From: Paenibacillus ihumii
GTDB lineage: Bacteria > Bacillota > Bacilli > Paenibacillales > Paenibacillaceae
Length of the DNA: 64,000 bases
Direction of reading: 5' to 3'
Assembly: GCF_001403875.1 (NCBI RefSeq)
Contig: NZ_LN884298.1
Location: 434,001-498,000 of the forward strand
The notes under the pieces were generated by a model that had not been told where the DNA came from, ran no database searches, and was given only the letters and a program-made list of their open reading frames with translations. Both the position numbers and the translations under genes were made by a program. Positions 50,877-60,058 of this stretch are shown here, one piece after another (positions within the stretch are counted from its first letter, which is position 1; each line of letters starts with the position of its first letter).

Positions 50877-52589
50877 ATGGAAACAAGAGTTTATACAACG
50901 GATGTACTAATTATCGGAGGCGGAACGGCCGGAACGATGGCCGCCATCAAAGCGAAGGCCGCCCAGCCTGAACTGGAGGTGCTCGTACTAGACAAGGCAG
51001 ATATTCGCCGCAGCGGCGCGATCAGCATGGGGATGGACGGTCTTAACAACGCGGTAATTCCAGGAAAAGCAACGCCTGAGGAATACACGCTTGAAATTAC
51101 GGCCTCCAATGATGGCATTGTCGACCAGCGCGCCGTCTTTCGGCAGGCCTCGGAATGCTATGAGATTGTCCAGGAGCTCGACTCCTGGGGGGTAGATTTC
51201 GAGAAGGATGCCGACGGAAACTATGAAGTTTACCGGGTTCACCGGAAAGGCCGATATGTGCTGCCGATGCCGAAGGCGAGTGACCTGAAGCTGATTCTGA
51301 CCAAAAAAGTAAAGCAAATGCGCTGCAAAGTGGTTAATCGGGTCATGGCTACCAGACTGCTCACTTGGGGGAACCAGACGATCGGAGCGCTCGGCTACGA
51401 CGTGAGGAGCGGCGAGCTTGTCCTCGTGCATGCCAAAGCGGTAGTGATGACGGCTGGCGCGGCCGGAAGAATGGGACTGACGGATTCTGGATATTTGTAC
51501 AGCACCTACGAGAACCCGACCAACTCCGGCGAGGGATTTGCCATGGCCTATCATGCCGGCGCGGAGCTGACGGGGATCGAATGCTATCAAATCAATCCAA
51601 CGATGAAGGACTATAACGGTCCCGCCTGCGCTTATGTTGCCGGCCCATTCGGAGGCTATACAGCCAACGCCAAAGGGGAACGGGTTACGGGCTGTGATTA
51701 TTGGAGCGGCGAACTGATCATGAATATGTGGAAGATGGCCAACAAGGGGGAATGGCCGCTGTTCTTGAAGCTGTCCCATCTAGATGACACGACGATCTCA
51801 AAAATTGAAGCCATCCTCCACAATAACGAACGACCGAGCCGTGACCGGTTCCATGCAGGACGCGGCCAAGATTACCGCACCGACATGGTAGAGCTCCATT
51901 TCTCGGAGCTTGGGCTGTGCAGCGGTCATAGCGCCTCCGGTGTCCTCGTCAACCATGAAGCAGAGACCTCGATGAAGGGCTTATATGCCGCCGGAGACAT
52001 GGCCTGTGTTCCGCATCAATATTTGCTGGGCGCACTTACCTTCGGCAGGATCGCGGGCACCAATGCAGCTCATTTTGCGAAGGATCAGGTTCATATCGAG
52101 CCCGACCCGGAACAAATCGAAGCGGAAAAAGAACGCATCGCCAGAATTGCAGGCAATCCCGAAGGCGTCCCCCATCAACAAGTGGAATATAAAATACGGC
52201 GGATTGTCACGCAATATCTCATGCCGCCGAAGACCATCGTCAAGATGGAGATGGCTCTGGAGAAAATCGCCCATTTTCGCCATGTAGACCTCCAACTGCT
52301 TGGTGCCAGGGATCCGCATGAGGTCGGCCGGGCTCTCGAAGTCCACAGCATCGTAGACTGCGCGGAGCTGATGGCCCGAGCGTCGCTGTTCCGCAAGGAG
52401 AGCCGCTGGGGATTCTACCATTACTTCCTGGATTATCCAGATCGCGACGATCAGAACTGGCTCAAACGAGTCATCGTCCGAAAGGGCAGCACCGGTGAAT
52501 GCGAGCTGTATACCAAGGAGCTGCCGCCCTATATTCTGGAGCCAGAGCCAGAGGCGTCCGGCACCGACCAAAAGGCGCCGGCCCATTAA
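50877..52589 (+). CDS. AprA/fumarate-reductase-like flavoprotein subunit
   Basis: A 570-residue FAD protein of the succinate dehydrogenase/fumarate reductase/adenylylsulfate reductase alpha class. The FAD motif is VLIIGGGTAGTMAAIKA, followed by DKADIRRSGAISMGMDGLNN, and the C-terminal FAD-contact region GLYAAGDMACVPHQYLLGALTFGRIAG. The arrangement with a small dicluster ferredoxin resembles AprA/AprB, but no sulfate adenylyltransferase is nearby, and the neighbours are an SsuABC-like transporter and its regulator. So an oxidative or reductive step on an imported sulfur (or similar) compound is possible (inference). ATG at 50877 is chosen; GGGAGG lies 12 bases upstream and a TTG at 50865 abuts it. 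Confidence 0.82.
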   Translation: METRVYTTDVLIIGGGTAGTMAAIKAKAAQPELEVLVLDKADIRRSGAISMGMDGLNNAVIPGKATPEEYTLEITASNDGIVDQRAVFRQASECYEIVQELDSWGVDFEKDADGNYEVYRVHRKGRYVLPMPKASDLKLILTKKVKQMRCKVVNRVMATRLLTWGNQTIGALGYDVRSGELVLVHAKAVVMTAGAAGRMGLTDSGYLYSTYENPTNSGEGFAMAYHAGAELTGIECYQINPTMKDYNGPACAYVAGPFGGYTANAKGERVTGCDYWSGELIMNMWKMANKGEWPLFLKLSHLDDTTISKIEAILHNNERPSRDRFHAGRGQDYRTDMVELHFSELGLCSGHSASGVLVNHEAETSMKGLYAAGDMACVPHQYLLGALTFGRIAGTNAAHFAKDQVHIEPDPEQIEAEKERIARIAGNPEGVPHQQVEYKIRRIVTQYLMPPKTIVKMEMALEKIAHFRHVDLQLLGARDPHEVGRALEVHSIVDCAELMARASLFRKESRWGFYHYFLDYPDRDDQNWLKRVIVRKGSTGECELYTKELPPYILEPEPEASGTDQKAPAH

Positions 52590-52615
52590 CGGTGAAGAAA
52601 GGAGCTTAAGATGAC

Positions 52616-52852
52616 ATGAGTAATTTGTCCGCCAATTTTATACCACAGCGAGTAGAGGCTAGCGTAATTATCGACCGGGACAAATGCATCGGCTGCAACA
52701 TATGCATTCAAGTATGTCCGATGGGAATTCTCGCACTGGACCAGGACAACAAGGCTTATATGAAATATGACGAATGCTGGTATTGCACGCCTTGCCAGAC
52801 GGACTGTCCGGTAGATGCGGTAACCGTCCATATTCCTTATTTAGTAAGATAA
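52616..52852 (+). CDS. Dicluster 4Fe-4S ferredoxin (AprB-like)
   Basis: A 78-residue ferredoxin with two CxxCxxCxxxCP motifs, CIGCNICIQVCP and CWYCTPCQTDCP, each binding one [4Fe-4S] cluster together with its partner. It follows the flavoprotein gene by 26 bases and should be its electron-transfer subunit. The short length and absence of the long C-terminal tail make it smaller than classical AprB. Confidence 0.88.
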   Translation: MSNLSANFIPQRVEASVIIDRDKCIGCNICIQVCPMGILALDQDNKAYMKYDECWYCTPCQTDCPVDAVTVHIPYLVR

Positions 52853-52891
52853 CATCACTTCAATGATTCACGAAGAAGGAAGGTCGATGCC

Positions 52892-54046
52892 ATGAATAAG
52901 CGTAATCCCCTCCAGGCCGCCGGAACGGCCATGACGCTAATCCTCGTGCTACTGCTGCTGCAAGCCTGCGCGCTCCATCGACCGGCATCCGGACCGGAAC
53001 CGGGGAGCACGGAAAGTGCCCCCTCCTCGCCGGGCACTGCCTCGCCCGCAGGAGAGACCGTGACAATCACGGTCGGCTATCAGTCTCCAACCGCCCAGAC
53101 CTGGGGCGCGCTGATCATAAAGAATCAAAAGCTGTTCGAGAAATACCTGAAGCAGCAAGCACCTGACCATAATATTCAAGTAGAATGGTTCGATGCTCCG
53201 GCAGGCTCCATCCTGAATAACCATATGGCTGGCGGCAAAATCCAGATCTCCTTTTTGGGAGACATGCCTTCCTTGCTGAACGGGGTGCTGGGAGTCACGC
53301 AAGCTAACTACAATTCTGTATTTCTCGCCTTCGACGGAAAAGGAAAGCATGGCCGGAATCAGGCCATTCTCATCCCCAGCCATAGCGATATCAAGGAGAT
53401 CACCGATCTTAAAGGCAGAACGGTGTCCACGCCGATCGGAAGCAGTGCTCACCGAATGCTGCTGGATTCCCTCCGATCGGTCGATCTGGTCGATCAGGTG
53501 ACGATCGTTGATCAATCCGTCACGGTAGGCATGCAAAGCATCGAGCAGAGCAAGATTGACGCTCATTCCACATGGGAGCCTTACCCGAGCCTGATGCAGT
53601 TCAAGGACATCGGCACGGTGCTGCAGCTCGGCGAGGAAACGGGTATCGACTACCTGGCCGGCGTCGTCGCTAATCTGGATTGGGCTAAATCCAACAAACC
53701 TTATGTAACGGCCTTCCTTCAGGCCCTGAACGAGGCGCATGAGTTTGCAATCTCGCATCCGGAGGAAGCGGCCCGGATCTTTGAAGCCGAAAGCCAATTC
53801 CCGTTGGAAATATGCCTGCAAATGGTGGAGAGCATCCGGTTCGACTCGGCAGTCTATCAAAAGGACCTCGACACGCTAAACGGAAGCATCGAGTTCCTCA
53901 CCGGGATAGGCAAGCTTCAGGCCAGGCTTGACTTAAAGACATTCGTCGATGACAGCTACTTGCGGACTGCAGTCCAAGAGAGCGGGAAGATCTTTCTGTC
54001 CGACGAGGAGTTACAGGGCGAGTGGATAGACGGGAAGGTATATTGA
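52892..54046 (+). CDS. ABC transporter substrate-binding lipoprotein (SsuA/TauA/NMT1 type)
   Basis: A 384-residue binding protein with signal peptide and lipobox LQAC (VLLLLQACALHRP), a Pro/Ser-rich linker and an NMT1/SsuA-type domain (TVGYQSPTAQTWGALIIK, FLAFDGKGKHGRNQAILIP, HSTWEPYPSLMQF). The family binds sulfonates, taurine, nitrate or thiamine precursors, so the ligand is open. It is homologous to the cytoplasmic sensor domain of the regulator at 49.4 kb. Followed directly by the permease and ATPase genes. Confidence 0.9.
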   Translation: MNKRNPLQAAGTAMTLILVLLLLQACALHRPASGPEPGSTESAPSSPGTASPAGETVTITVGYQSPTAQTWGALIIKNQKLFEKYLKQQAPDHNIQVEWFDAPAGSILNNHMAGGKIQISFLGDMPSLLNGVLGVTQANYNSVFLAFDGKGKHGRNQAILIPSHSDIKEITDLKGRTVSTPIGSSAHRMLLDSLRSVDLVDQVTIVDQSVTVGMQSIEQSKIDAHSTWEPYPSLMQFKDIGTVLQLGEETGIDYLAGVVANLDWAKSNKPYVTAFLQALNEAHEFAISHPEEAARIFEAESQFPLEICLQMVESIRFDSAVYQKDLDTLNGSIEFLTGIGKLQARLDLKTFVDDSYLRTAVQESGKIFLSDEELQGEWIDGKVY

Positions 54047-54048
54047 AC

Positions 54049-54816
54049 ATGAGAAGGCCAAGAAAGCTTACGTCCTATTCCGTACGCACGCTGTCCATCG
54101 CGGTATTCCTGTCGGCATGGATGTGGCTGGTCCGGATGAACATCACCTGGCCGCTTCAATTCGGCAACCTGCCGGACCCCGTGGATATCCTTGCGACCTG
54201 GCTATCTTATCTGAAAGAGAGCAGCTACTATAAGGACATATTCGTCAGTTCGGCAAGAGTTCTAAGCGGAATTGTCCTTGCTTTCATTACGGCGGTGCCG
54301 ATCGGCCTGTGGATCGGGAACCGCAAGCTTGCAAGAGACGCTCTGTTTCCAAGCCTGGAGCTGTTCCGCCCTATCCCCCTGATCGCCTTCCTGCCTGTCG
54401 CCATGCTGCTGTTCCCTACGATTGAGAGCAGCATTATTTTTATTACGTTCCTCGGGGCGTTCTTTCCGATACTGATCAGTACGAAGGATGCCGCAGGTAG
54501 AATTCCCGCCAATCTTGTACAGGCCGCACGCTGCCTGGGCTGCGGCCCTGCCAGGCTGATATGGCGCGTCTATTTGCCGGCTATGCTGCCGGAGATATTC
54601 ACAGGCCTATCCGTAGGAGTAGGCGCCTCCTGGATGGGGGTCATTACGGGAGAAATGATGTCGGGGCAAACCGGCATCGGGTACACGACCTGGCAGGCTT
54701 ATCATTTGCTCGATTACCGCCTTTCTGTAATCGGGATGTTTACGATTGGCATGCTGGGGTTCGCTTCATCCGCTGTGGTTCGAGGACTCGAACGTATGAC
54801 GATCAAGTGGAAATGA
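54049..54816 (+). CDS. ABC transporter permease (SsuC/TauC type)
   Basis: A 255-residue permease with six membrane segments and the EAA loop VQAARCLGCGPARLIWRVYLPAMLPEIFTGL of the sulfonate/nitrate class (partly given here as AARCLGCGPARLIWRVYLP). A GTG at 54022 also opens the frame, but the ATG at 54049 has GGAAGG upstream and gives the standard N-terminus. It starts three bases after the binding protein stop codon. Confidence 0.9.
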   Translation: MRRPRKLTSYSVRTLSIAVFLSAWMWLVRMNITWPLQFGNLPDPVDILATWLSYLKESSYYKDIFVSSARVLSGIVLAFITAVPIGLWIGNRKLARDALFPSLELFRPIPLIAFLPVAMLLFPTIESSIIFITFLGAFFPILISTKDAAGRIPANLVQAARCLGCGPARLIWRVYLPAMLPEIFTGLSVGVGASWMGVITGEMMSGQTGIGYTTWQAYHLLDYRLSVIGMFTIGMLGFASSAVVRGLERMTIKWK

Positions 54817-54847
54817 GGTCTTAACAAATCATCGGGAGTGATGAACA

Positions 54848-55681
54848 TTGCATGTAGAAATCCAACATGTGACCAAAGCCTATCCTTCAAGCAGCGGGCA
54901 TGTCATTCAAGCGTTGGAAGACATCTCCTTAAGCATTGGGGAGAACGAGTTTATCTGTCTGCTCGGACCATCTGGATGCGGAAAAAGCACATTGCTTAAG
55001 CTGATCGCCGGCATCGAATCCTCGTCTTCGGGAAGCGTGAAGGTCGAGGGAATGCCCGTAACGGGCCCCTCGCCCGAACGGGGCTTTATTTTTCAGGAAT
55101 ATGCTCTTTTCCCATGGCTCAATGTTCGCGATAACATCTCCTTCGGCCTCGACATGACAGGGTTGAATACAAAAACCAAAAGAAGCATCGTTAATGAATA
55201 TATCAGCATTCTCGGCTTGGAAAAGGCGGCCAAGCTGTATCCAAAGCAGCTGTCCGGCGGCATGCGCCAGCGGGTTGCGATCGCCAGAGCACTATGCCTT
55301 AACCCCCGGCTCCTCCTGTTGGATGAGCCGTTCGCCGCGTTGGATGCGATTCTTCGGCAGAAGCTGCAGGAGGAGATGACTCGCATTTGGCTGCGGGAGA
55401 ACAAATCCTTTATCCTTGTGACCCATGACGTGGAAGAGGCGATCTATTTGGCCGACAGAATTATTGTCATGACGCCAGGCCCCGGCAGAATCAAAGAGAT
55501 CCTGCCCATATCGCTCGCCCGGCCGCGTGTCAGAACGGAAGCCGGATTTATTCAATTTCGCAGCAGAATCCTTCGCCTCCTGCAAGCGGATGAACCTGAG
55601 GCTGTGGATATGCCGCCGCTGGCTTGCACAGCTAGTGAACGGCGCATGCCATTGCTGCACGAGATTTATAGCTGCCATTAG
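54848..55681 (+). CDS. ABC transporter ATP-binding protein (SsuB/TauB type)
   Basis: A 277-residue ATPase: Walker A GPSGCGKST, Q-loop FIFQEYALFPW, signature LSGGMRQRVAIARAL, Walker B LLLLDEPFAALD and switch His LVTHDVEEAI. The C-terminus is extended compared with a minimal SsuB. The TTG start at 54848 has GGGAG nine bases upstream. It is the last gene of the operon before a bidirectional terminator. Confidence 0.9.
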   Translation: MHVEIQHVTKAYPSSSGHVIQALEDISLSIGENEFICLLGPSGCGKSTLLKLIAGIESSSSGSVKVEGMPVTGPSPERGFIFQEYALFPWLNVRDNISFGLDMTGLNTKTKRSIVNEYISILGLEKAAKLYPKQLSGGMRQRVAIARALCLNPRLLLLDEPFAALDAILRQKLQEEMTRIWLRENKSFILVTHDVEEAIYLADRIIVMTPGPGRIKEILPISLARPRVRTEAGFIQFRSRILRLLQADEPEAVDMPPLACTASERRMPLLHEIYSCH

Positions 55682-55686
55682 AAAAG

Positions 55687-55723
55687 AGGCTGAGCCCAAG
55701 TCCTTCGACTCCCGGCTCAGCCC
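55687..55723. terminator. Bidirectional terminator between the ssu-type operon and the TerC gene
   Basis: AGGCTGAGCC (55687-55696) pairs with GGCTCAGCCC (55714-55723). On the minus strand it is followed by a T-rich stretch (CTCTTTTCT), on the plus strand by CTTATG. It separates the two convergent genes. Confidence 0.75.
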
Positions 55724-55731
55724 CTTATGCG

Positions 55732-56499
55732 TTATGACCCGGCCACGGACGGCTTCTTCTCTTTGGAGAGGAACCAGCCTGACGCACCGATGACAATAAG
55801 AACAAAATAAAAGATCAGCTTCCAAAGCGTCGAGTGCGCAAACTCGGACGAAATGATGCCCACATCCTCATGTCCCAGCGTTAAAACAGCGAGCTTGACG
55901 CCCACCCAACCGACGATGGCGAAGGCGGCAATTTCCAAGCCTGGTCTGGAATGCAGCAATTTCACGAACAGGTTGGCGGCAAACCGCATAATGATCAACC
56001 CGATCAGCCCCCCTGCGAACACGACGATAAACTTCCCGCCGTCCATGCCGCCAATTGCCGGAAGCGGCGTATCTGGAAGCGTCATCGCCATGGCGACGGC
56101 TGCCAGAATCGAATCCACCGCGAACGCAATATCCGCTAATTCAACTTTGATCACCGTTGCCCAGAAGCCGGACTGCTTCTTTTCCTTCTCGGCTTTAGTC
56201 TCCTGCTTCTTAATGAACACCTTTCTGACAATATGATTAATCGCGATAAATAACAGATACAATGCCCCAATCGCTTGAATCTGCCAAACATCGACTAGAA
56301 AAGATATGATAAACAACGAGGCAAGACGGAAGACGAAAGCGCCCGCAAGCCCGTAGAATAAAGCTCTCTTTCTATCCGATTCAGGCAGGTGCTTCACCAT
56401 AATCGCCAACACCAGTGCATTATCCGCGGCCAAAAGTCCCTCCAGAGCGACTAATAATACCAGAACCCAGCCATATTCCAATAAGATTGAAAAATCCAT
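55732..56499 (-). CDS. TerC-family membrane protein (Mn2+ export type)
   Basis: A 255-residue integral membrane protein with about seven segments, and the TerC signatures EGLLAADNALVLAIMVKHLP and VDSILAAVAMAM, whose Asp/Glu residues are thought to bind metal. Members such as YceF/YkoY of Bacillus are linked to manganese export or metalation of secreted proteins. A yybP-ykoY riboswitch precedes it (56650-56780), which supports control by Mn2+. The start ATG has AGGGG eight bases upstream. Confidence 0.9.
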   Translation of the reverse strand: MDFSILLEYGWVLVLLVALEGLLAADNALVLAIMVKHLPESDRKRALFYGLAGAFVFRLASLFIISFLVDVWQIQAIGALYLLFIAINHIVRKVFIKKQETKAEKEKKQSGFWATVIKVELADIAFAVDSILAAVAMAMTLPDTPLPAIGGMDGGKFIVVFAGGLIGLIIMRFAANLFVKLLHSRPGLEIAAFAIVGWVGVKLAVLTLGHEDVGIISSEFAHSTLWKLIFYFVLIVIGASGWFLSKEKKPSVAGS

Positions 56500-56610
56500 T
56501 CTCCATCCCCTTTTCCGAATCGTTCTTGTACTTTTTCTAGTGTTAGCTTGTTGCCTCAGGAATCATTCAAACATTTGCGATCCGTTAACGAACCCCCCTT
56601 AAGCCCGTCT

Positions 56611-56645
56611 AAAAAAATTAAAACCCTTGCCAAACGGCAAAGGTT
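56611..56645 (-). terminator. Second terminator in the TerC leader
   Basis: AACCCTTGCC (56622-56631) pairs with GGCAAAGGTT (56636-56645), one mismatch, followed on the minus strand by TTTTAATTTTTTT. It lies between the riboswitch terminator and the TerC start, so two terminators are in tandem. Confidence 0.7.
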
Positions 56646-56649
56646 CAAT

Positions 56650-56780
56650 AAAAAAGACCTTCACCCGTGTAAAAAGCAGGCAAAGGTCTTGCTAACAACA
56701 AATTCGTTGCCAACAAAGCCGGAAGACATCATCTTCGAATTGACGACTTTGTTGTATCAGCTACTCCCCTTCAGGAAGAA
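56650..56780 (-). promoter_or_regulatory. yybP-ykoY (manganese) riboswitch with expression-platform terminator
   Basis: Reading the minus strand, the conserved GAAGGGGAGTAGC (56760-56772) is followed by paired segments CAACAAAGTCGTCA ... CCGGCTTTGTTGGCAACG and then AGCAAGACCTTTGCC, which are the hallmark blocks of the yybP-ykoY aptamer. The 3' part of the aptamer (AAGACCTT, 56682-56689) can pair with AAGGTCT (56655-56661) to form a terminator followed by TTTTTT. Mn2+ binding would favour the aptamer over this terminator and turn on the TerC gene (known for the class). Confidence 0.88.
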
Positions 56781-56864
56781 TATTAAGTTTTTTTAAATAT
56801 AACTGCTCCCCCGGGGATTTGTCAATGGACATGTTCAAGTTTTTTGTCGAAATTGTTTATTTGT

Positions 56865-57926
56865 TTAAATGTCCCCTTCGTTCTCCGCCTCCCAGCGGGC
56901 GATCTCCTCCCGAACCCGCGGCGCAACCTCGGTGCCCAGCAGCTCGATAGCCCGCATGACATCCTCATGCGGCATCGTACCAAGCGGTACGTGCAGGAAG
57001 AAGCGGGTGATCCCAACGTTTTTGCGCAAATGAATGATCTTCTGGGCCACCGTCTCCGGGTCGCCTACATACAGCGCCCCTTCGGGACTGCGGGCAGCAT
57101 CGAAGCTGGCCCGGTCGTAATGGCCCCAGCCCCGTTCGCGGCCAATCACGTTCATGCTCGCCTGCGTGGAGGGGAAGAATCTGTCCGCCGCAGCCTCCGT
57201 ATCCTCCCCGACAAAGCCATGGGAGTGCGAGGCGATCGGCAGCTTGGATACATCATGCCCCGCCTGGGCCGCTGCCCGCTTATAGAGCTGTACGAGTGGA
57301 GCGAACTGAATTGGACGGCCGCCGATGATCGCTAGCACGAGCGGCAAGCCGAGCAGTCCGGCGCGGATTACCGATTCCCTGTTCCCCCCGCTGCCGATCC
57401 ACACGGGCAGCGGATTCTGAACCGGGCGAGGGTAGACGCCCAGATTATGAATCGCCGGACGATGCTTGCCGCTCCAGGTCACTTTCTCAGACTCGCATAG
57501 TTTCAGAAGCAAATCCAGCTTCTCATCGAACAGCTCGTCATAGTCCTGCAGATCATATCCAAACAGCGGAAAGGATTCGATGAAGGAACCCCGCCCAGCC
57601 ATAATTTCAGCCCGTCCGTTCGAAATGCCATCCAGCGTGGCAAAGTCCTGGAATACCCGTACCGGATCGTCCGAGGACAGCACCGTGACCGCGCTCGTCA
57701 GCCGGATCCGCTTCGTCTGAGCCGCCGCGGCAGCCAGCACGACGGCTGGAGATGATGCCGCATAATCCTTGCGATGGTGCTCGCCTACCCCGTAGACGTC
57801 CAGCCCGACTTGATCGGCCAGCACGATCTCCTCGACAACCTCGCGCAGCCTCTGTGCATGGCTCATCACCTTGCCGGTATGTACGTCCGGCGAGGTCTCA
57901 ACAAAAGTGCTTACGCCTATTTCCAT
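56865..57926 (-). CDS. Luciferase-like (LLM) flavin-dependent oxidoreductase
   Basis: A 353-residue member of the bacterial luciferase/F420-FMN monooxygenase superfamily, with an N-terminal barrel strand GVSTFVETSPDVHTG, YGVGEHHRKDYAASSPAVVLAAAAAQTKRIRL in part, the SAVTVLSSDDPVRVFQDFATLD helix region and the C-terminal GDPETVAQKIIHLRKNVG signature. Substrate unknown. A perfect AGGAGGG ribosome binding site precedes the ATG. Single gene between the riboswitch region and the pentapeptide-repeat gene. Confidence 0.88.
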   Translation of the reverse strand: MEIGVSTFVETSPDVHTGKVMSHAQRLREVVEEIVLADQVGLDVYGVGEHHRKDYAASSPAVVLAAAAAQTKRIRLTSAVTVLSSDDPVRVFQDFATLDGISNGRAEIMAGRGSFIESFPLFGYDLQDYDELFDEKLDLLLKLCESEKVTWSGKHRPAIHNLGVYPRPVQNPLPVWIGSGGNRESVIRAGLLGLPLVLAIIGGRPIQFAPLVQLYKRAAAQAGHDVSKLPIASHSHGFVGEDTEAAADRFFPSTQASMNVIGRERGWGHYDRASFDAARSPEGALYVGDPETVAQKIIHLRKNVGITRFFLHVPLGTMPHEDVMRAIELLGTEVAPRVREEIARWEAENEGDI

Positions 57927-58107
57927 AGTAAATCCCTCCTGCTTTATCCATCTATTTCACTTCAATCTAGATCCTTCTCTTAACTTTCAAAAGGTAAGAA
58001 TCATTCAAACGGTAAGTAATTATCTCTCATTGTATCTCAATTCCAGCGGGAAGGCTATACCTGAACATAAGCTAGTTATAGATGGAATCTCTGGCAGGAG
58101 TGACCTT

Positions 58108-59031
58108 CTACCCGGAGGGCAGCAGCCAATGCATCGGGCGGTTAATTGCCTGTGGCAGCTTGGTATGGGCGTCTCCCTTGGCAGAATTGATCTGAGCCTG
58201 GGTGAGAAAAATACTATCCGCAAGATCAGCCCCTCGAAGATCTGCATCCCGCAAATCCGCACCGATGAGATCTGCCCCTCTCAAATCTGCCCCCCGCAGG
58301 TCGGCGGCGATCAGATATGCCCCTCTTAAATTGGCGGCTCGAAGGTCTGCGCCTTTAAGCTTAGCTCCGATCAGATCCGCGCCACGGCCAAAGGCTTTCC
58401 GGCGAGCAGCCGAGCCCTGCAACGATTGCAATACTGCCGATCTTACAAGCTCGCTAGCCCGAAGAAGCAGCTTATTCACTTCAGCCCGGTGTGCAGCTAC
58501 ATCCAGTTTCAAAAGAATATCCGCGTCAAGATATGTCAGTTGCTCCGTCTTTTCCATCGCTCCTTGAACGTCCTCATGAATGGGGCGTGCAGACTGGATG
58601 GTCAGCACCTCGGACAAGTACCATAAGAGCTCATAAAGCTGCCACATCATCGGATACACTTCGAACATGGTTTGAGCCGTATCTGGATACTTCCGCCAGT
58701 CACGCCCCTCGAAGGTCCCTTGCGAGACCTGTTGACCCGCACCAAAGCAATCATATACCGTGCAGCCCCGAAAGCCCTGCTGTCTAAGACCCTGGTGAAT
58801 GCCACAGCGGAAATCAGACTGTAGATTGGGGCAAGGCTGCCCTGGATTTTTATCGATTGCAAAATCAACAGAAGCCGCATAGGGAAGTGCGACACAGCAT
58901 AGCCCAAAGCAGTTCTCGCAGTCGGCCTGAAGAATGGACCTCCGATCAAAGCCGATGGGAGAAGCAGCTGCTGTATTCTCATTATGCCCATATGTTGTCA
59001 AATTCTCTTGCCATCGATCGCTATTTGACAT
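58108..59031 (-). CDS. Pentapeptide-repeat protein with Cys-rich N-terminus
   Basis: A 307-residue protein. The N-terminal third has a Cys cluster (DCENCFGLCC, then further Cys at CPNLQSDFRC and CTVYDC), which could bind metal or a cluster. A helical middle follows. Residues about 215-275 contain about ten pentapeptide repeats A(D/N)LxG (GADLIGAKLKGADLRAANL...), which form a right-handed quadrilateral beta-helix. Related proteins are annotated as oxetanocin-resistance-like; this is not a proven function. A strong AAGGAG ribosome binding site is present. Some pentapeptide proteins mimic DNA and protect gyrase, but nothing here shows this. Confidence 0.82.
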   Translation of the reverse strand: MSNSDRWQENLTTYGHNENTAAASPIGFDRRSILQADCENCFGLCCVALPYAASVDFAIDKNPGQPCPNLQSDFRCGIHQGLRQQGFRGCTVYDCFGAGQQVSQGTFEGRDWRKYPDTAQTMFEVYPMMWQLYELLWYLSEVLTIQSARPIHEDVQGAMEKTEQLTYLDADILLKLDVAAHRAEVNKLLLRASELVRSAVLQSLQGSAARRKAFGRGADLIGAKLKGADLRAANLRGAYLIAADLRGADLRGADLIGADLRDADLRGADLADSIFLTQAQINSAKGDAHTKLPQAINRPMHWLLPSG

Positions 59032-59206
59032 TGTTCATACTCCTTCAAGTTATTTAAGGGCTGCCGATACTCATATATTCAATGTGCAATGTCTTTTTAA
59101 GGACGTTTTTTATTCTACTATATATTGCAATTGAGCAGTCAATTTGATCATAATTCCCATGCAATAGATTAGGCTTGCTCCTTCACCTGGGATAGCTTCC
59201 TTCAAC

Positions 59207-59250
59207 AAAATTAAAAAACAGCTCCCGCACCTATTTCGTGCAGGAACTGT
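59207..59250 (-). terminator. Intrinsic terminator of the phnA gene
   Basis: ACAG.TCC.GCAC pairs with GTGC.GGA.CTGT (three single mismatches or bulges). On the minus strand a T-rich tail TTTTTTAATTTTG follows. Confidence 0.75.
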
Positions 59251-59260
59251 CTTCTAGCAA

Positions 59261-59599
59261 CTATATTTTCTTCACAAATTCCGATTTCAGCTTCATCGCC
59301 CCGAAGCCGTCAATCCTGCAATCGATATCATGATCACCGTCAATCAGTCGGATGTTCTTCACCTTGGTGCCGATTTTGATCACGGATGAGCTTCCTTTTA
59401 CCTTCAAATCCTTAATCACAGTAATAGAATCGCCATCGCTTAGAATATTGCCATTGGCATCCTTCACGACCTTAGCCTCTTCACTCTCTAGGCTGTCGCT
59501 ATGAGCCGTCCACTCATGGCCGCATTCCGGACATACCAGCAAATCTCTATCTTCGTATGTATATTCTGAACTACATTTCGGACAATTCGGTAACGGCAT
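59261..59599 (-). CDS. phnA: PhnA (YjdM) zinc-ribbon protein
   Basis: A 112-residue PhnA-family protein. The N-terminal zinc ribbon has [25 protein letters not shown] (C-x2-C ... C-x2-C). The C-terminal SH3-like domain contains [23 protein letters not shown] and [27 protein letters not shown] in part. Despite the name, a role in phosphonate use is not established. An ATG at 59617 would add six residues, but 59599 gives the family length and has GGAGG 11 bases upstream. Confidence 0.88.
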   Translation of the reverse strand: MPLPNCPKCSSEYTYEDRDLLVCPECGHEWTAHSDSLESEEAKVVKDANGNILSDGDSITVIKDLKVKGSSSVIKIGTKVKNIRLIDGDHDIDCRIDGFGAMKLKSEFVKKI

Positions 59600-59617
59600 A
59601 ATCTCCAGTTCCTCCAT

Positions 59618-60058
59618 TCATTTATGATGAAATATAATTTGCCAACCCCGGTCAGCATGAGGCTTTTCGGGGGGCTCGCATCTACCTTATATCGTGTCAT
59701 AGTCCGCTCATAATGGCAAACACGGCCTCAAATACCCCCATTATGATCTCATTTTCCTAGGTGTAAATGCCTAATTATAAGATTTTATCCCTCTTTTATA
59801 AATATTTCCCCCTTCCCAATTAACCAGGTAGATTCCATGATTAGATTGTTAACACTTTATGAACATTCATCTTGCAACAAGGAAAGGGGACTGAAAGCTC
59901 AACAAGGAATTTGCAAAATCAACCCAAAGGAGGCTGGTGCACACTAAACTATCGCCAATTTTAGTAAACGCTTTCAATATCATGGTGAGAACCTGAGCAA
60001 CATCCTTGCATGTTGAGGAATCGCACGTTTTTCAATTACTAAGCTAACAGGGGTGAAA
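59618..60058 (+). promoter_or_regulatory. Leader region of the chitinase gene, with a candidate cre site
   Basis: No gene is seen in this 440-base stretch. Read on the plus strand, TAGTAAACGCTTTCA (59962-59976) matches the CcpA-binding cre consensus with one mismatch. It lies about 80 bases before the chitinase start, so it may mediate carbon catabolite repression. A small repeat ACTAAA/TTTAGT lies at 59943-59965. A promoter could not be assigned with confidence. Confidence 0.5.

Noticed and set aside
50877..52852. A true sulfate-reduction AprBA pair
   Set aside because: Classical AprB is longer, and no sulfate adenylyltransferase or dissimilatory sulfite reductase is near. The name is used only for resemblance.
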